Shown: piece after piece, positions 17,862 through 27,009 of the stretch
Position numbering within the stretch: position 1 is the stretch's first letter
Layout of the letters: every line of letters begins with the position of its first letter
DNA from: Candidatus Glomeribacter gigasporarum BEG34
GTDB lineage: Bacteria > Pseudomonadota > Gammaproteobacteria > Burkholderiales > Burkholderiaceae
Length of the DNA: 49,546 nt
Direction of reading: 5' to 3'
NCBI RefSeq assembly: GCF_000227585.1
Contig: NZ_CAFB01000038.1
Location: 1-49,546, forward strand
Translations under genes and position numbers: made by a program
Notes under the pieces: generated by a model
Databases searched by the model: none
What the model was told of the DNA's origin: nothing
Seen by the model: the letters and a program-made list of their open reading frames with translations, nothing else

Positions 17862-19955
17862 ATGAAAACTGCTGAATCTCATGACCTACATCCTAAGTCA
17901 TTGGAAGCGTCGAAATTCGCGACCTTCGATGCTTCACCGTACCAGTTATATCAGCCTTTTCCGCCCGCCGGTGATCAACCGCAGGCGATTCATCAACTGG
18001 TTGAAGGCATTCGCTGCGGACTCTCGTTTCAGACGCTGCTGGGCGTGACCGGCTCGGGCAAAACCTACACGATGGCCAACGTCATCGCGCAGTTGGGGCG
18101 GCCTGCGCTGGTGTTTGCGCCCAACAAAACGCTTGCGGCGCAGTTGTACGCCGAGTTTCGCGAGTTCTTTCCGCGCAATGCGGTCGAGTACTTTGTTTCG
18201 TATTACGACTACTACCAGCCGGAAGCCTATGTGCCGCAGCGCGATCTATTTATTGAAAAGGATTCGTCGATCAATGCGCATATCGAGCAGATGCGCCTGT
18301 CCGCAACCAAAAGCCTGCTGGAGCGGCGCGATACGATTATCGTGGCGAGTGTGTCGGCGATTTACGGCATTGGCAATCCGTCCGAATATCACCGCATGGT
18401 GCTCACGCTGCGCGCGGGCGATGCCATCAGCCAGCGCGATGTGATTGCGCGCCTGATTGCGATGCAATATACGCGCAACGAGACGGATTTTCAGCGCGGG
18501 ACGTTCCGCGTGCGCGGCGATATGATCGATATTTTTCCCGCCGAACACGCTGAAATGGGGTTGCGCGTCGATCTGTTCGACGATCAAGTCAATGCGCTGC
18601 ATCTATTTGATCCGTTGACCGGTCAAATCCGGCGCGCCATCGCGCGCTTCACCGTCTATCCTTCTTCGCATTATGTGACGCCGCGCGACACCGTGCTGCG
18701 CGCCGTCGAAACGATCAAGGCCGAATTGCGCGAACGGCTGGAATTTTTTCAGCGCGAAGCCAAACTCGTCGAAGCGCAGCGGCTTGAACAGCGCACGCGC
18801 TTTGATCTGGAAATGCTGCAGGAACTTGGTTTTTGCAAAGGGATTGAACATTACTCGCGGCATTTATCCGGCGCGGCGCCCGGCGAGCCGCCGCCAACGC
18901 TGATCGATTATCTGCCGTCCAACGCCTTGATGTTTCTCGACGAATCGCATGTGTTGATCGGACAACTGAACGGGATGTACAACGGCGACCGCGCGCGCAA
19001 GGAAAATCTGGTGGAGTATGGTTTCCGGCTGCCGTGCGCGCTCGATAACCGGCCTTTGACCTTTGACGAATTTGAGCGGCGGATGCGCCAGACGGTGTTT
19101 GTATCGGCCACGCCAGCGGAGTATGAGCGGCGCGCTTCCGGTCAAACCGTTGAGCAGGTCGTTCGACCGACCGGGCTCGTCGATCCAGCGCTTGAGGTGC
19201 GGCCTGCAATCACGCAAGTGGATGATGTACTGGCTGAAATCCGCGCGCGGGCGGCGGCGAGTGAACGGACGCTGGTCACCGTGCTGACGAAAAAGCTGGC
19301 CGAACAGTTGACTGAATTTCTATCCGAACAGGGCGTTAAAGTGCGCTATCTGCATAGCGATATCGATGCCATCGAACGGGTCGAAATCATCCGTGATTTA
19401 CGGCTCGGTCTATTCGATGTGCTGGTCGGGATTAATCTGATGCGTGAAGGGCTGGATATTCCAGAAGTATCGCTCGTTGCCATTCTGGATGCGGATAAGG
19501 AAGGCTTTCTGCGTTCCGAGCGTTCGCTGATTCAGACAATTGGCCGCGCTGCGCGCCATGTAAACGGTACAGCGATTTTGTACGCGGATACCGTGACCGG
19601 CTCGATGCAGCGCGCGATTGATGAGACGCAGCGGCGACGCGCTAAACAGATGGCCTATAACACCGCGCATGCGATTACGCCTAAAGGCGTGGTGAAACGT
19701 ATCAAAGACATCATCGACGGCGTTTATCAGCGCAAAACCGGGCCGCGCGGCGCGCTTGAAGCGGCGCAAAACCGTATGAAATATGCGCCGCTCAGTGAAA
19801 AGCAGCTTGCGAAGGAAATCCGGACACTGGAAAAGCAGATGATGAGGCATGCTCAAAATCTCGAATTCGAGCAGGCCGCGCAGGCGCGCGATCAACTTGC
19901 GCAATTGCGGCGGCAAGCGTTTGGCGTGAATGCCGCGGAGGGCACGCCGGCCTAA
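17862..19955 (+). CDS. uvrB: Excinuclease ABC subunit B
   Basis: UvrB is the damage-verifying helicase-like subunit of nucleotide excision repair; it takes DNA from UvrA and recruits UvrC. The 697-residue protein has Walker [19 protein letters not shown] at about 63-80, the beta-hairpin [20 protein letters not shown] that clamps DNA, DESHV (helicase motif II), the motif VI region [12 protein letters not shown] and the C-terminal UVR domain ([20 protein letters not shown]). The ATG directly follows a 144-bp hairpin repeat and has no visible Shine-Dalgarno site, since the upstream bases belong to the repeat arm. The first ~25 residues are less conserved in the family, so a start within them cannot be excluded. 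Confidence 0.96.
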   Translation: MKTAESHDLHPKSLEASKFATFDASPYQLYQPFPPAGDQPQAIHQLVEGIRCGLSFQTLLGVTGSGKTYTMANVIAQLGRPALVFAPNKTLAAQLYAEFREFFPRNAVEYFVSYYDYYQPEAYVPQRDLFIEKDSSINAHIEQMRLSATKSLLERRDTIIVASVSAIYGIGNPSEYHRMVLTLRAGDAISQRDVIARLIAMQYTRNETDFQRGTFRVRGDMIDIFPAEHAEMGLRVDLFDDQVNALHLFDPLTGQIRRAIARFTVYPSSHYVTPRDTVLRAVETIKAELRERLEFFQREAKLVEAQRLEQRTRFDLEMLQELGFCKGIEHYSRHLSGAAPGEPPPTLIDYLPSNALMFLDESHVLIGQLNGMYNGDRARKENLVEYGFRLPCALDNRPLTFDEFERRMRQTVFVSATPAEYERRASGQTVEQVVRPTGLVDPALEVRPAITQVDDVLAEIRARAAASERTLVTVLTKKLAEQLTEFLSEQGVKVRYLHSDIDAIERVEIIRDLRLGLFDVLVGINLMREGLDIPEVSLVAILDADKEGFLRSERSLIQTIGRAARHVNGTAILYADTVTGSMQRAIDETQRRRAKQMAYNTAHAITPKGVVKRIKDIIDGVYQRKTGPRGALEAAQNRMKYAPLSEKQLAKEIRTLEKQMMRHAQNLEFEQAAQARDQLAQLRRQAFGVNAAEGTPA

Positions 19956-19976
19956 AGTGTGCTGTGGAATGAACCG

Positions 19977-20417
19977 ATGAGTATTGCTGAAAACAAAAAG
20001 GCGTTCTTCGACTATTTCATTGAAGAGCGTCTTGAAGCGGGGCTGAGTCTTGAAGGGTGGGAAGTCAAAGCCATTCGCGCGGGCCGCGCGCAGATCAAGG
20101 AAGGCTATGTAGTGATTCGCAGCGCTGAACTGTTTTTGATTGGCGCGCATATCAGCGCGTTGCCGACCGTCTCGATCCATATCCGGCCCGATCCGGTGCG
20201 CACGCGCAAACTGTTGCTGCATGCCGCGCAGATTCGCAAACTGATCGGCAGGGTTGAACGACGCGGTTACACGCTGGTGCCGCTGAATCTGCATTATGCG
20301 AAAGGGCGTATTAAGTGCGACATCGGTCTGGCAAAAGGAAAAAAACAATACGATAAACGCGCCGCCGAGAAAAAACGCGATTGGGAGAGGGAAAAAGCGC
20401 GTTTGATACGGGGTTAA
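19977..20417 (+). CDS. smpB: SsrA-binding protein
   Basis: SmpB binds tmRNA and brings it to stalled ribosomes for trans-translation. The 146-residue protein begins [20 protein letters not shown] and holds the OB-fold segments [20 protein letters not shown] and [15 protein letters not shown], plus the basic C-terminal tail ([20 protein letters not shown]) that acts in the decoding centre. I start at ATG 19977; the frame opens at a GTG at 19959, but the extra six residues are not family-like. It lies 21 bases after uvrB and may share its transcript. No ssrA gene is in the window. Confidence 0.95.
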   Translation: MSIAENKKAFFDYFIEERLEAGLSLEGWEVKAIRAGRAQIKEGYVVIRSAELFLIGAHISALPTVSIHIRPDPVRTRKLLLHAAQIRKLIGRVERRGYTLVPLNLHYAKGRIKCDIGLAKGKKQYDKRAAEKKRDWEREKARLIRG

Positions 20418-20437
20418 GACAAACGGAAACGGGCCAC

Positions 20438-21601
20438 ATGATTACTTCGATTTCTGAAGCGATTCAGCTTTTTAATTCTGAATTTCAAAGAAACAGCCAA
20501 GTAAAAGAACTGTATACAAAGATTGAAGCGATCATTTATAAGGACAGATCGGAATGGCCTTGTTCTCAGAACGAAAAAAATGCTTTATCGAATGAGGATA
20601 TCGATGAGATTAATCGTCTATTTGATAATGAGATTCTTGGGTTCAAAGGCGAGGCCCTGAAAAAACAATTCTTCAACCATTACTTTTTCAGAAGTAATGG
20701 CAGCGCTTCTAATTGGGATGAAATCACGATTTTCCCTCAACTATGTAGCTGCGCCCACATCACTGCGCTTGAGTATGCGCTGCCTTATATTGAAAATATC
20801 GATGCTCCAACCCAAAAATTCAAATGGTCGCCTTTGATGATGGCCATGATGGACGCGTTCATGACGGACTCGTTTGAAAAAATGGAGCTTCTCATAGACT
20901 ATGGCGCAAATGTTCAATATGTCAGTCCGGAAAGCTTTCTATCGCTTCCGCTTCTTTGTGTGCTGATAAAAGCGGAGTGGCCTGAGAAATGTGAAAAAAT
21001 GTACGCCTTCCTTGTGCAGCATGGGGCCAGAATCATTAGCCCGACTTTTTTGAAGGCGGTGGAAGCGTTTGAAGACCCACAATCAAGGGATACAAAACTC
21101 TGGGGACTTAGAACAACATTGACTGCGCGGTTCAATCTGGAGCCGGATCATCTTGCTCAATTCGGGCGGGAGGTGAAAGAAAAAGCGGCGGAAGAATTGC
21201 GCGAAAAGCTATATATGTGTCTGAACAATGGCGAGTATTTGAAACTCTTTAAGGCCGTCGAAGATTTGCAATCGGCAGGCCCAAAAGCAGCGGAAGTCGT
21301 CAATTTTGAATTCAAGAAAGGCGGCACCCCTTTTATATATGCGTGCACCCTCTTTAAGGGCATGATCGTCGAGTACGAAGAAGACGAAGCGCTGCTTAAG
21401 GACGTGTGCAACCATGTTTTAAAAGCGCTGGTCGACTGCGGCGCTGAATTTCATGAAGATTGCGCGGCATATCAAATCTTTGATTCGGTAGACCCGTCCT
21501 TGCAAAACAAGTTGAAGGGATATTGCCAAACGCTGATAGAGCACGTCATGCTCAGAGAAAAAGCGCTCACGCAAAAAGCATTTGCGGAAGCATTCGTCTA
21601 G
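20438..21601 (+). CDS. Ankyrin-repeat-like protein, possible host-directed factor
   Basis: A 387-residue protein, more AT-rich than the flanking housekeeping genes. Degenerate ankyrin-type helices are visible: WSPLMMAMMDAF then MELLIDYGANVQYVS (about 130-165), LCVLIKAEWPEKCEKMYAFL then VQHGARIISP (about 170-205), and VLKALVDCGAEFHEDCAAYQ near residue 340. The N-terminal ~90 residues and the segment 215-290 (charged, helical) match nothing I recognise. No signal peptide or membrane helix. Start at ATG 20438 (MITSISEAIQLF); the frame is open 19 codons earlier but overlaps smpB. Ankyrin proteins are common among factors secreted into eukaryotic hosts by intracellular bacteria, so that role is plausible but unproven. 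Confidence 0.65.
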   Translation: MITSISEAIQLFNSEFQRNSQVKELYTKIEAIIYKDRSEWPCSQNEKNALSNEDIDEINRLFDNEILGFKGEALKKQFFNHYFFRSNGSASNWDEITIFPQLCSCAHITALEYALPYIENIDAPTQKFKWSPLMMAMMDAFMTDSFEKMELLIDYGANVQYVSPESFLSLPLLCVLIKAEWPEKCEKMYAFLVQHGARIISPTFLKAVEAFEDPQSRDTKLWGLRTTLTARFNLEPDHLAQFGREVKEKAAEELREKLYMCLNNGEYLKLFKAVEDLQSAGPKAAEVVNFEFKKGGTPFIYACTLFKGMIVEYEEDEALLKDVCNHVLKALVDCGAEFHEDCAAYQIFDSVDPSLQNKLKGYCQTLIEHVMLREKALTQKAFAEAFV

Positions 21602-21631
21602 TCGCGGAATAGGGATAGCTTAAAGTAAATG

Positions 21632-21704
21632 AGCGCATTTTTCAGTGAGATTGCCACTGGCGCGAGCGCGAAGCGACATAGGGCAAGCCACTGAAAAATG
21701 CGCT
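21632..21704. repeat. Palindromic repeat family 1, copy between convergent genes
   Basis: A 73-bp copy with ends AGCGCATTTTTCAG and CTGAAAAATGCGCT and the core CACTGGCGCGAGCGCGAAGC. It lies between the convergent ankyrin-like gene and fabG and overlaps the fabG stop codon (TAG, complement of 21703-21705) by two bases. A bidirectional terminator or mRNA 3' stabiliser would fit this place. The core is almost the same as in the copy at 38684. Confidence 0.92.
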
Positions 21705-22449
21705 AATTCATGAACATTCCGCCATTCACATGCAATATTGCGCCGGTAATATAGCCCGCCTGCGCGGACGCCAGAAAAGCCACTGAATGCGCGACGTCTT
21801 CCGGAAGGCCAAAGCGACCCACCGGTATTTGCGCAATCAATGCATTGCGCTGTTCGTCCGTCAGCGCGCGCGTCATATCCGTATCGATAAAACCCGGTGC
21901 AACACAATTCACCGTAATTCCGCGGCCCCCCACTTCGCGCGCCAGGGCGCGCGTCATTCCCGTCACCCCCGCCTTTGCAGCCGCATAATTCGCCTGACCC
22001 GCATTGCCCGCCGCGCCAACGACAGAAGTGATATTCATCATGCGCCCATAACGCGCCTTGAGCATCGGACGCAGCGCCGCCCGCGAGAGCCGGAACACGG
22101 AGTTCAGATTGGTGTTGATGACCGCATCCCAATCTTCGTCTTTCATCCGCATCATCAACTGATCTTGCGTGATTCCCGCGTTATTCACCAGAATATGCAG
22201 TCCGCCGAACTCCTGCGCAATCGCTTCAACAAAGGCATTCAGCGCAACATCGTTGACGTCCAGAATTCGCCCGCAGCCTGCAAGACCGTGCGCAGCTAGG
22301 TCTTCGCCAATGGACATCGCGCCGCTTTGCCGGGTTGCGGTGCCAACCACTACCGCGCCCGCGCGGGCAAGGGTTAACGCAATCGCGCGGCCAATTCCGC
22401 GGGACGCGCCCGTCACCAATGCAATCTGTCCAGTCAGCGTGTGAACCAT
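21703..22449 (-). CDS. fabG: 3-oxoacyl-ACP reductase
   Basis: FabG reduces 3-oxoacyl-ACP with NADPH in fatty acid elongation. The 248-residue short-chain dehydrogenase has the NADP motif VTGASRGIGRAIALTLAR, NNAGITQDQLMMRMKDEDWD, the catalytic Ser in ITSVVGAAGNAGQ with YAAAKAG (Tyr-x-x-x-Lys), and ends with GAILHVNGGMFMN. Start at ATG 22449 with GGAG 8 bases upstream; the frame is open six codons further. Its usual fab partners (fabD, acpP, fabF) are not next to it: upstream is the aroQ remnant on the other strand and downstream a repeat, so the fab cluster is broken here. Confidence 0.95.
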   Translation of the reverse strand: MVHTLTGQIALVTGASRGIGRAIALTLARAGAVVVGTATRQSGAMSIGEDLAAHGLAGCGRILDVNDVALNAFVEAIAQEFGGLHILVNNAGITQDQLMMRMKDEDWDAVINTNLNSVFRLSRAALRPMLKARYGRMMNITSVVGAAGNAGQANYAAAKAGVTGMTRALAREVGGRGITVNCVAPGFIDTDMTRALTDEQRNALIAQIPVGRFGLPEDVAHSVAFLASAQAGYITGAILHVNGGMFMN

Positions 22450-22624
22450 ACGGCCATCTCCATTCAAAAGTATAAAAAGATGGTATAAATATTGCCAATT
22501 GGTTTTATTTTACTTGAAAAGCATTTTTTGATGCTCCGGCTAGCGCCTGGTGATGCGCCATTCTATAGACAGTCTCCGCCTTTTAACGTTAAAGGCTGCC
22601 AAAATTCACTGAAAATCATCGAAA

Positions 22625-22921
22625 ATGTCTATTCCAGAGCTATTGAGGAACCATCGCAGGGTAGCCGGTCCATTGCTGGCGCTGCACGGCCCTAATTTAA
22701 ACCTGTTGGGCGAGCGGGAACCCCATCTGTACGGCCGGGTTACACTGGCTGAACTGGATCAATATTTGATTCAACATGCCCGCGCGGCGGGCGCAAGCTT
22801 GCGCGCTTTTGCTGGACTGACCCATACCAGTATTGCATTGCGCGATGCGCTCGATGATTGCGCATCAGGAGCGGAGAACAGGCATCAGGGATCAGAAGAC
22901 AATGGATTTACGCAAGCTTAA
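22625..22921 (+). pseudogene. aroQ: Decayed type II 3-dehydroquinate dehydratase
   Basis: The first 55 residues are clearly Aro[21 protein letters not shown] at about 16-35, then [20 protein letters not shown]. The next expected ~35 residues (the SNHEG and INPGA region) are missing, and the frame resumes at [16 protein letters not shown], the conserved THTSVALRDAL segment. After that the family sequence stops: the last third, with the catalytic His of the SNVH/HAREPFR region, is replaced by unrelated residues. The product would be 98 residues against about 150 and cannot be active. It keeps its ancestral place directly before accB-accC. This implies loss of the shikimate step unless another dehydratase exists. 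Confidence 0.85.
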
Positions 22922-23351
22922 AACTTTAATCGACCTTGTTGCGGCATCGGGTATTTCCGAACTGGAAATGAGCGAAGGCGAAGATAAAGTGCGGATTGTC
23001 AAGGATGCGCTGCCGGCCGCGCCATTCACACCCGCCCAGACGCCGCCTCATGCCGTCAGCGCATCAGATGCGCATGAATCCGCCAGCGCGCCGCCTGAGC
23101 AGGCGCCGCCTCAAGGACACGTACTGACATCGCCAATGGTCGGCACTTTCTATCGGGCGCCGTCACCGGAAGCCGCGCCTTTCGTCCAGGTCGGCGACCC
23201 TGTAGAAAAAGGCCAAACCATTGGTATTATCGAAGCGATGAAACTGCTCAATGAGATTGAGGCGGATGAGGCCGGCATTGTGAAAGAGTTTCTGGTTGAG
23301 AATGGGCAGGCGGTTGAGTATGGCCAGCCGTTGCTCAGAATAAGCGCTTAA
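22902..23351 (+). CDS. accB: Acetyl-CoA carboxylase biotin carboxyl carrier protein
   Basis: BCCP carries the biotin that AccC carboxylates and from which AccAD makes malonyl-CoA. The 149-residue protein starts [20 protein letters not shown], has a Pro/Ala-rich linker (about 45-75) and the C-terminal biotinyl domain with the biotinylated Lys in [18 protein letters not shown]. Start at ATG 22902, which overlaps the tail of the aroQ remnant by 20 bases; the frame is open 23 codons further but that part is derived from aroQ debris. AccC follows 11 bases later. Confidence 0.96.
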   Translation: MDLRKLKTLIDLVAASGISELEMSEGEDKVRIVKDALPAAPFTPAQTPPHAVSASDAHESASAPPEQAPPQGHVLTSPMVGTFYRAPSPEAAPFVQVGDPVEKGQTIGIIEAMKLLNEIEADEAGIVKEFLVENGQAVEYGQPLLRISA

Positions 23352-23362
23352 ATAAAATCCAA

Positions 23363-24727
23363 ATGTTTGAAAAAATTCTGATTGCCAACCGCGGCGAAAT
23401 TGCATTGCGCATCCAGCGCGCCTGCCGTGAGCTGGGCGTGAAGACAGTGATGATTTACTCACAGGCCGATCAGGAAGCGAAATATGTGCGGCTTGCCGAC
23501 GAGGCTGTCTGCATTGGCCCCGCGCCGTCCGCTTCATCGTACTTGAATATGCCGGCGATTATCAGCGCCGCCGAGGTCAGCGACGCTGAAGCGGTTCACC
23601 CGGGTTACGGTTTTTTATCCGAAAACGCGAATTTTGCCGAACGCGTCGAACAATCCGGTTTTATCTTTATCGGGCCGCGTCCGGAAACCATCCGGCTGAT
23701 GGGCGACAAAGTGACCGCCAAGCAGACGATGCTGAAAGCAGGGGTGCCCTGCGTGCCGGGCTCCGAGGGCGTCTTGCCCGAAGAGCCCAAAGAAATTATT
23801 CAAATCGCGCGCCGTATCGGTTATCCCGTCATCATCAAGGCGGCGGGGGGAGGAGGAGGACGCGGGATGCGCGTCGTGCACACTGAAGCAGCGCTGCTGG
23901 GCGCGGTCAATATGACGCGCGAAGAAGCGCAGCGCGCCTTTGACAATGCGCAGGTCTATATGGAGAAGTTTCTTGAAAACCCGCGCCATATTGAAATCCA
24001 GGTCCTCGCGGACACTTTTAAAAATACGCTCTGGCTCGGCGAACGCGATTGCTCGATGCAACGGCGTCACCAGAAAATCATTGAAGAAGCGCCCGCGCCG
24101 CATATTCCGCATCGCCAGATTGAACGCATCGGCCTGCGCTGCGCCGACGCATGCAGAAAAATGGGCTATCGCGGCGCAGGCACCTTCGAGTTTTTATATG
24201 AAAAGGGTGAGTTCTATTTTATTGAAATGAATACCCGTCTACAGGTTGAGCATCCGGTCACTGAAATGATTTCGGGCATTGATCTGGTGCAAGTGCAAAT
24301 CCGGATTGCCGCGGGTGAAAAATTAGGTCTCAAGCAGCGTGATGTGGTATTCAGGGGCCATGCCATTGAATGCCGCATCAACGCGGAGGATGCCGCTACC
24401 TTCTCCCCCTCGCCTGGGCGCATTACCGCCTGGCATACGCCTGGGGGGCCGGGTATCCGGGTCGATTCGCACGCCTATAACCAGTATTTCGTGCCGCCGC
24501 ACTATGATTCAATGATCGGCAAATTGATTGCGCATGGCGCAACGCGCGAACAAGCGATCCAGCGCATGCGCATCGCGCTCTCTGAAATGGTCGTGGAAGG
24601 GATCCAGACGAATATCCCGCTGCATCGTGATTTAATGCTCGACGCAAAATTTGTTGAAGGCGGTACCGGCATTCATTACCTTGAAAACCGGCTTGCCGCG
24701 CAGCAGGGGGGGTCCCCGGAAAAGTGA
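23363..24727 (+). CDS. accC: Acetyl-CoA carboxylase biotin carboxylase subunit
   Basis: AccC carboxylates biotin on BCCP using ATP and bicarbonate. The 454-residue protein shows the N-terminal [20 protein letters not shown], the ATP-grasp glycine loop [30 protein letters not shown], and [20 protein letters not shown] with the catalytic Glu and Arg residues. The length is normal. It follows accB closely in the usual order. In related bacteria prmA comes next; here a lipoprotein gene with its own promoter-like box follows instead. Confidence 0.97.
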   Translation: MFEKILIANRGEIALRIQRACRELGVKTVMIYSQADQEAKYVRLADEAVCIGPAPSASSYLNMPAIISAAEVSDAEAVHPGYGFLSENANFAERVEQSGFIFIGPRPETIRLMGDKVTAKQTMLKAGVPCVPGSEGVLPEEPKEIIQIARRIGYPVIIKAAGGGGGRGMRVVHTEAALLGAVNMTREEAQRAFDNAQVYMEKFLENPRHIEIQVLADTFKNTLWLGERDCSMQRRHQKIIEEAPAPHIPHRQIERIGLRCADACRKMGYRGAGTFEFLYEKGEFYFIEMNTRLQVEHPVTEMISGIDLVQVQIRIAAGEKLGLKQRDVVFRGHAIECRINAEDAATFSPSPGRITAWHTPGGPGIRVDSHAYNQYFVPPHYDSMIGKLIAHGATREQAIQRMRIALSEMVVEGIQTNIPLHRDLMLDAKFVEGGTGIHYLENRLAAQQGGSPEK

Positions 24728-24738
24728 GCGCGCCAAGC

Positions 24739-24744
24739 TATAAT
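24739..24744 (+). promoter_or_regulatory. Possible -10 box for the glycine-zipper lipoprotein gene
   Basis: TATAAT, a perfect consensus hexamer, lies 38 bases upstream of the ATG at 24783. No good -35 hexamer stands 16-18 bases before it, so this is a partial promoter call. GGAG at 24773-24776 serves as ribosome site. Confidence 0.45.
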
Positions 24745-24782
24745 CTTTTGTCCTAACCTGTTGTCATTCTTTGGAGCACAGT

Positions 24783-25265
24783 ATGAAAACAATAAACCGG
24801 ATGAATCGCATTGCACTCGCTGCATTACTTGCCGCTGCGGCTGGATTACAGGGCTGCATGCCGAGCACTTCAGCCGATGTATATACGGCGCAACAGGCGC
24901 AAAGGGAGCAAAGCGTGCGTATGGGAACAGTTGAGTCAATACGCCCGGTCAAGATTCAGGCAAATGGCGGAAAACCCAGCGGAGTCGGCACGGTCGGCGG
25001 CGCCTTGGCAGGCGGCGTTGCGGGCAGCACGATTGGCGGCGGAAGGGGATCCACTCTGGCCGCGGTTGGAGGCGCACTTGCGGGCGCGGCATTGGGCACT
25101 GTGGCCGAAAGCCAGCTTGGAGTCCGTAATGGCGTCGAGATTACGGTGCGGCTGGACGACGGGACGCTGCGCGCGGTCACGCAGGAAGTGACCAAAGAAG
25201 TGTTCCGCGTTGGAGAGCGCGTCCGCTTGTTAACTGCGAATGGCGTGACGCGCGTCACCCACTAG
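24783..25265 (+). CDS. SlyB/Pcp-like glycine-zipper outer-membrane lipoprotein
   Basis: A 160-residue lipoprotein. The signal MKTINRMNRIALAALLAAAA is followed by GLQGC, a good lipobox with Cys25. The middle part is a double glycine zipper: VGGALAGGVAGSTIGGG and AAVGGALAGAALGTVAES. A C-terminal beta-like domain (VEITVRLDDGTLRAVTQEV) follows. This is the SlyB/Pcp (17 kDa antigen) layout of peptidoglycan-linked outer-membrane lipoproteins. Retained envelope proteins of this kind fit a Gram-negative with an outer membrane. A half copy of repeat family 1 begins right at the stop codon, possibly serving as its 3' end. Confidence 0.85.
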   Translation: MKTINRMNRIALAALLAAAAGLQGCMPSTSADVYTAQQAQREQSVRMGTVESIRPVKIQANGGKPSGVGTVGGALAGGVAGSTIGGGRGSTLAAVGGALAGAALGTVAESQLGVRNGVEITVRLDDGTLRAVTQEVTKEVFRVGERVRLLTANGVTRVTH

Positions 25266-25300
25266 AGCATTTTTCAGCGGCTTGCACCGCGTCGCTTCGC
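25262..25300. repeat. Palindromic repeat family 1, half copy
   Basis: CTAGAGCATTTTTCAG at 25262-25277 followed by GTCGCTTCGC matches one arm and part of the core of the family. The second arm is absent; the following sequence is unrelated. The copy begins inside the stop codon of the lipoprotein gene. Between here and 25390 I see no gene, only a short GA-rich hairpin around 25335-25362 (CTCTCTCCTGG / CGAGGAGAGAGG). Confidence 0.7.
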
Positions 25301-25389
25301 CGTTCGGTATGTTCGGGATGTAAGCTATCCCTCGTTCCTCTCTCCTGGCGAGGAGAGAGGAAAGGGGCAGCACAAAAGTAAAACATGGC

Positions 25390-25743
25390 TCAGGGACGCG
25401 CGTTGGTTGGAAAAGGCCAGGCGGAAGCGGGATTGAGCACTGTTTTGACCGCTGACGCGGCGGCTTTCTTAACCGGCGCGGTTTTCTGAACAACGGCTTT
25501 TTTTGCAACGGACTTCTTCACGGCGGCCTGTTTTGTCGGCGCTTTTTTCACGGCTGCGGTTTTTTTCTCAGCGACCTTCTTGACCGGAGTTTTTTTGACA
25601 GCGGCTGTTTTAGCTGCTGTCACTGTTTTTAACACTGTTTTCTTCACAGGCGCTTTCTTTACCGCAACCGTTTTTTTAGCTGCGGTTTTCGCCGGTGCAG
25701 CTACCGCTTTTTTTACAGCAGGTTTCTTCTTGGCAATGGCCAT
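25390..25743 (-). CDS. Histone H1-like Lys/Ala-rich nucleoid protein
   Basis: A 117-residue protein of low complexity made almost only of Lys, Ala, Val, Pro and Thr in repeating units such as KKTVAVKKAPVKKT and AAVKKAPTKQAAVKKSVAKK. This is the composition of bacterial histone H1-like proteins (AlgP/HctB-like C-terminal tails), which bind DNA non-specifically and may compact the nucleoid. There is no folded domain. The last ~15 residues (NPASAWPFPTNARP) differ in composition. GGAGAAGG lies just before the ATG. Such genes vary in length through slippage of their repeats. Role inferred from composition only. Confidence 0.8.
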   Translation of the reverse strand: MAIAKKKPAVKKAVAAPAKTAAKKTVAVKKAPVKKTVLKTVTAAKTAAVKKTPVKKVAEKKTAAVKKAPTKQAAVKKSVAKKAVVQKTAPVKKAAASAVKTVLNPASAWPFPTNARP

Positions 25744-25817
25744 TACCTTCTCCTTCAGTGTTCAGATAAAAATCCAGCAACTGTTTTTTCTTCTTTTAAA
25801 AACCTGCAAAAAAACTT

Positions 25818-25833
25818 GAGCGCATTTTTCAAA
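25818..25833. repeat. Probable arm fragment of palindromic repeat family 1
   Basis: TGAGCGCATTTTTCAA resembles one arm of the family (compare the copy at 21632). There is no core or second arm. It lies six bases from the nrdB stop codon on the other strand. It may be chance. Confidence 0.4.
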
Positions 25834-25839
25834 TGGGTT

Positions 25840-26961
25840 TTAATCCCAGTTTAACGCTCCGCCTGTCTGATATTCAATCACGCGCGTCTCAAAAAAGTTG
25901 CGCTCTTTTTTCAGATCAATCATCTCGCTCATCCACGGAAAAGGATTTTCTTCATCCTCTGCAAAGAGAAGCGAGATGCCGATCTGCCGGCAGCGCCGGT
26001 TGCAAATAAAGCGCAGATATTTTTTGAACATCAGTGCATTCAATCCCAGTACGCCGCGCGGCATCGTATCTTCCGCATAACGGTATTCGAGATCGACCGC
26101 CTGACTGAACAGTTCACGTATCTCAGCGCGGAAATGGGGCGTCCACAAATGCGGATTTTCCAGCTTGATCTGGTTGATGAGATCGATGCCAAAATTGCAA
26201 TGCAGCGATTCATCGCGCAGGATGTACTGATACTGCTCGGCGGCGCCGGTCATTTTGTTCTGCCGCCCTAACGCCAGAATCTGCGTAAAACCGACATAGA
26301 AAAACAAACCTTCCATCATGCACGCGAACACGATCAACGATCTTAATAACGCTTGATCTGCGTCCGGCGCGCCCGTTTTGAACATCGGATCCGTTAAGGT
26401 ATGGATAAAAGGAATTAAAAACGCGTCTTTATCGCGAATCGATTCGATCTCATGATAGGCATTAAATGTTTCGCCTTCATCCAGGCCAAGCGATTCCGCA
26501 ATATATTGATAGGCATGTGTATGGATGGCTTCTTCAAAAGCCTGGCGCAATAGATACTGGCGGCATTCGGGCGCGGTGATATGGCGGTAGGTGCCGAGCA
26601 CAATATTGTTGGCCGCCAGCGAATCCGCGGTCACAAAAAAACCGAGGTTGCGTTTGACAATACGGCGCTCGTCTTCCGTTAAGCCATACGGGTTTTTCCA
26701 TAGCGCGATATCGCGGGACATATTGATTTCCTGCGGCATCCAGTGGTTCGCGCAACCGGCCAGATACTTCTCCCACGCCCATTTATATTTGAACGGCACG
26801 AGCTGGTTGACATCTGTTTTGCCATTGATGATGCGCTTATCGGCGACGTTAATGCGCGCCGGCGTCTGTTCTTCCTGCTTTTCTTTCAAAGTCTGCGCCT
26901 GATGCGCGAATTCCTTTAAAGTGTCCGACTGACTCTTCCGATTCTGATTTAGATTCAACAT
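25840..26961 (-). CDS. nrdB: Class Ia ribonucleotide reductase, small (beta) subunit
   Basis: NrdB holds the di-iron tyrosyl radical that starts catalysis in NrdA. The 373-residue protein has the metal ligands in the expected order: [18 protein letters not shown] (first helix with Asp), [17 protein letters not shown] (Glu and His), then [14 protein letters not shown] and [16 protein letters not shown] (Glu and His). The radical Tyr lies in the [10 protein letters not shown] region. The N-terminus is extended and Lys/Gln-rich. It is 48 bases downstream of nrdA and surely co-transcribed. Confidence 0.96.
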   Translation of the reverse strand: MLNLNQNRKSQSDTLKEFAHQAQTLKEKQEEQTPARINVADKRIINGKTDVNQLVPFKYKWAWEKYLAGCANHWMPQEINMSRDIALWKNPYGLTEDERRIVKRNLGFFVTADSLAANNIVLGTYRHITAPECRQYLLRQAFEEAIHTHAYQYIAESLGLDEGETFNAYHEIESIRDKDAFLIPFIHTLTDPMFKTGAPDADQALLRSLIVFACMMEGLFFYVGFTQILALGRQNKMTGAAEQYQYILRDESLHCNFGIDLINQIKLENPHLWTPHFRAEIRELFSQAVDLEYRYAEDTMPRGVLGLNALMFKKYLRFICNRRCRQIGISLLFAEDEENPFPWMSEMIDLKKERNFFETRVIEYQTGGALNWD

Positions 26962-27009
26962 CCTACTACCCTCAATTGCAGCCGGTTTTTTTTTACCCTG
27001 TATTGCCCG

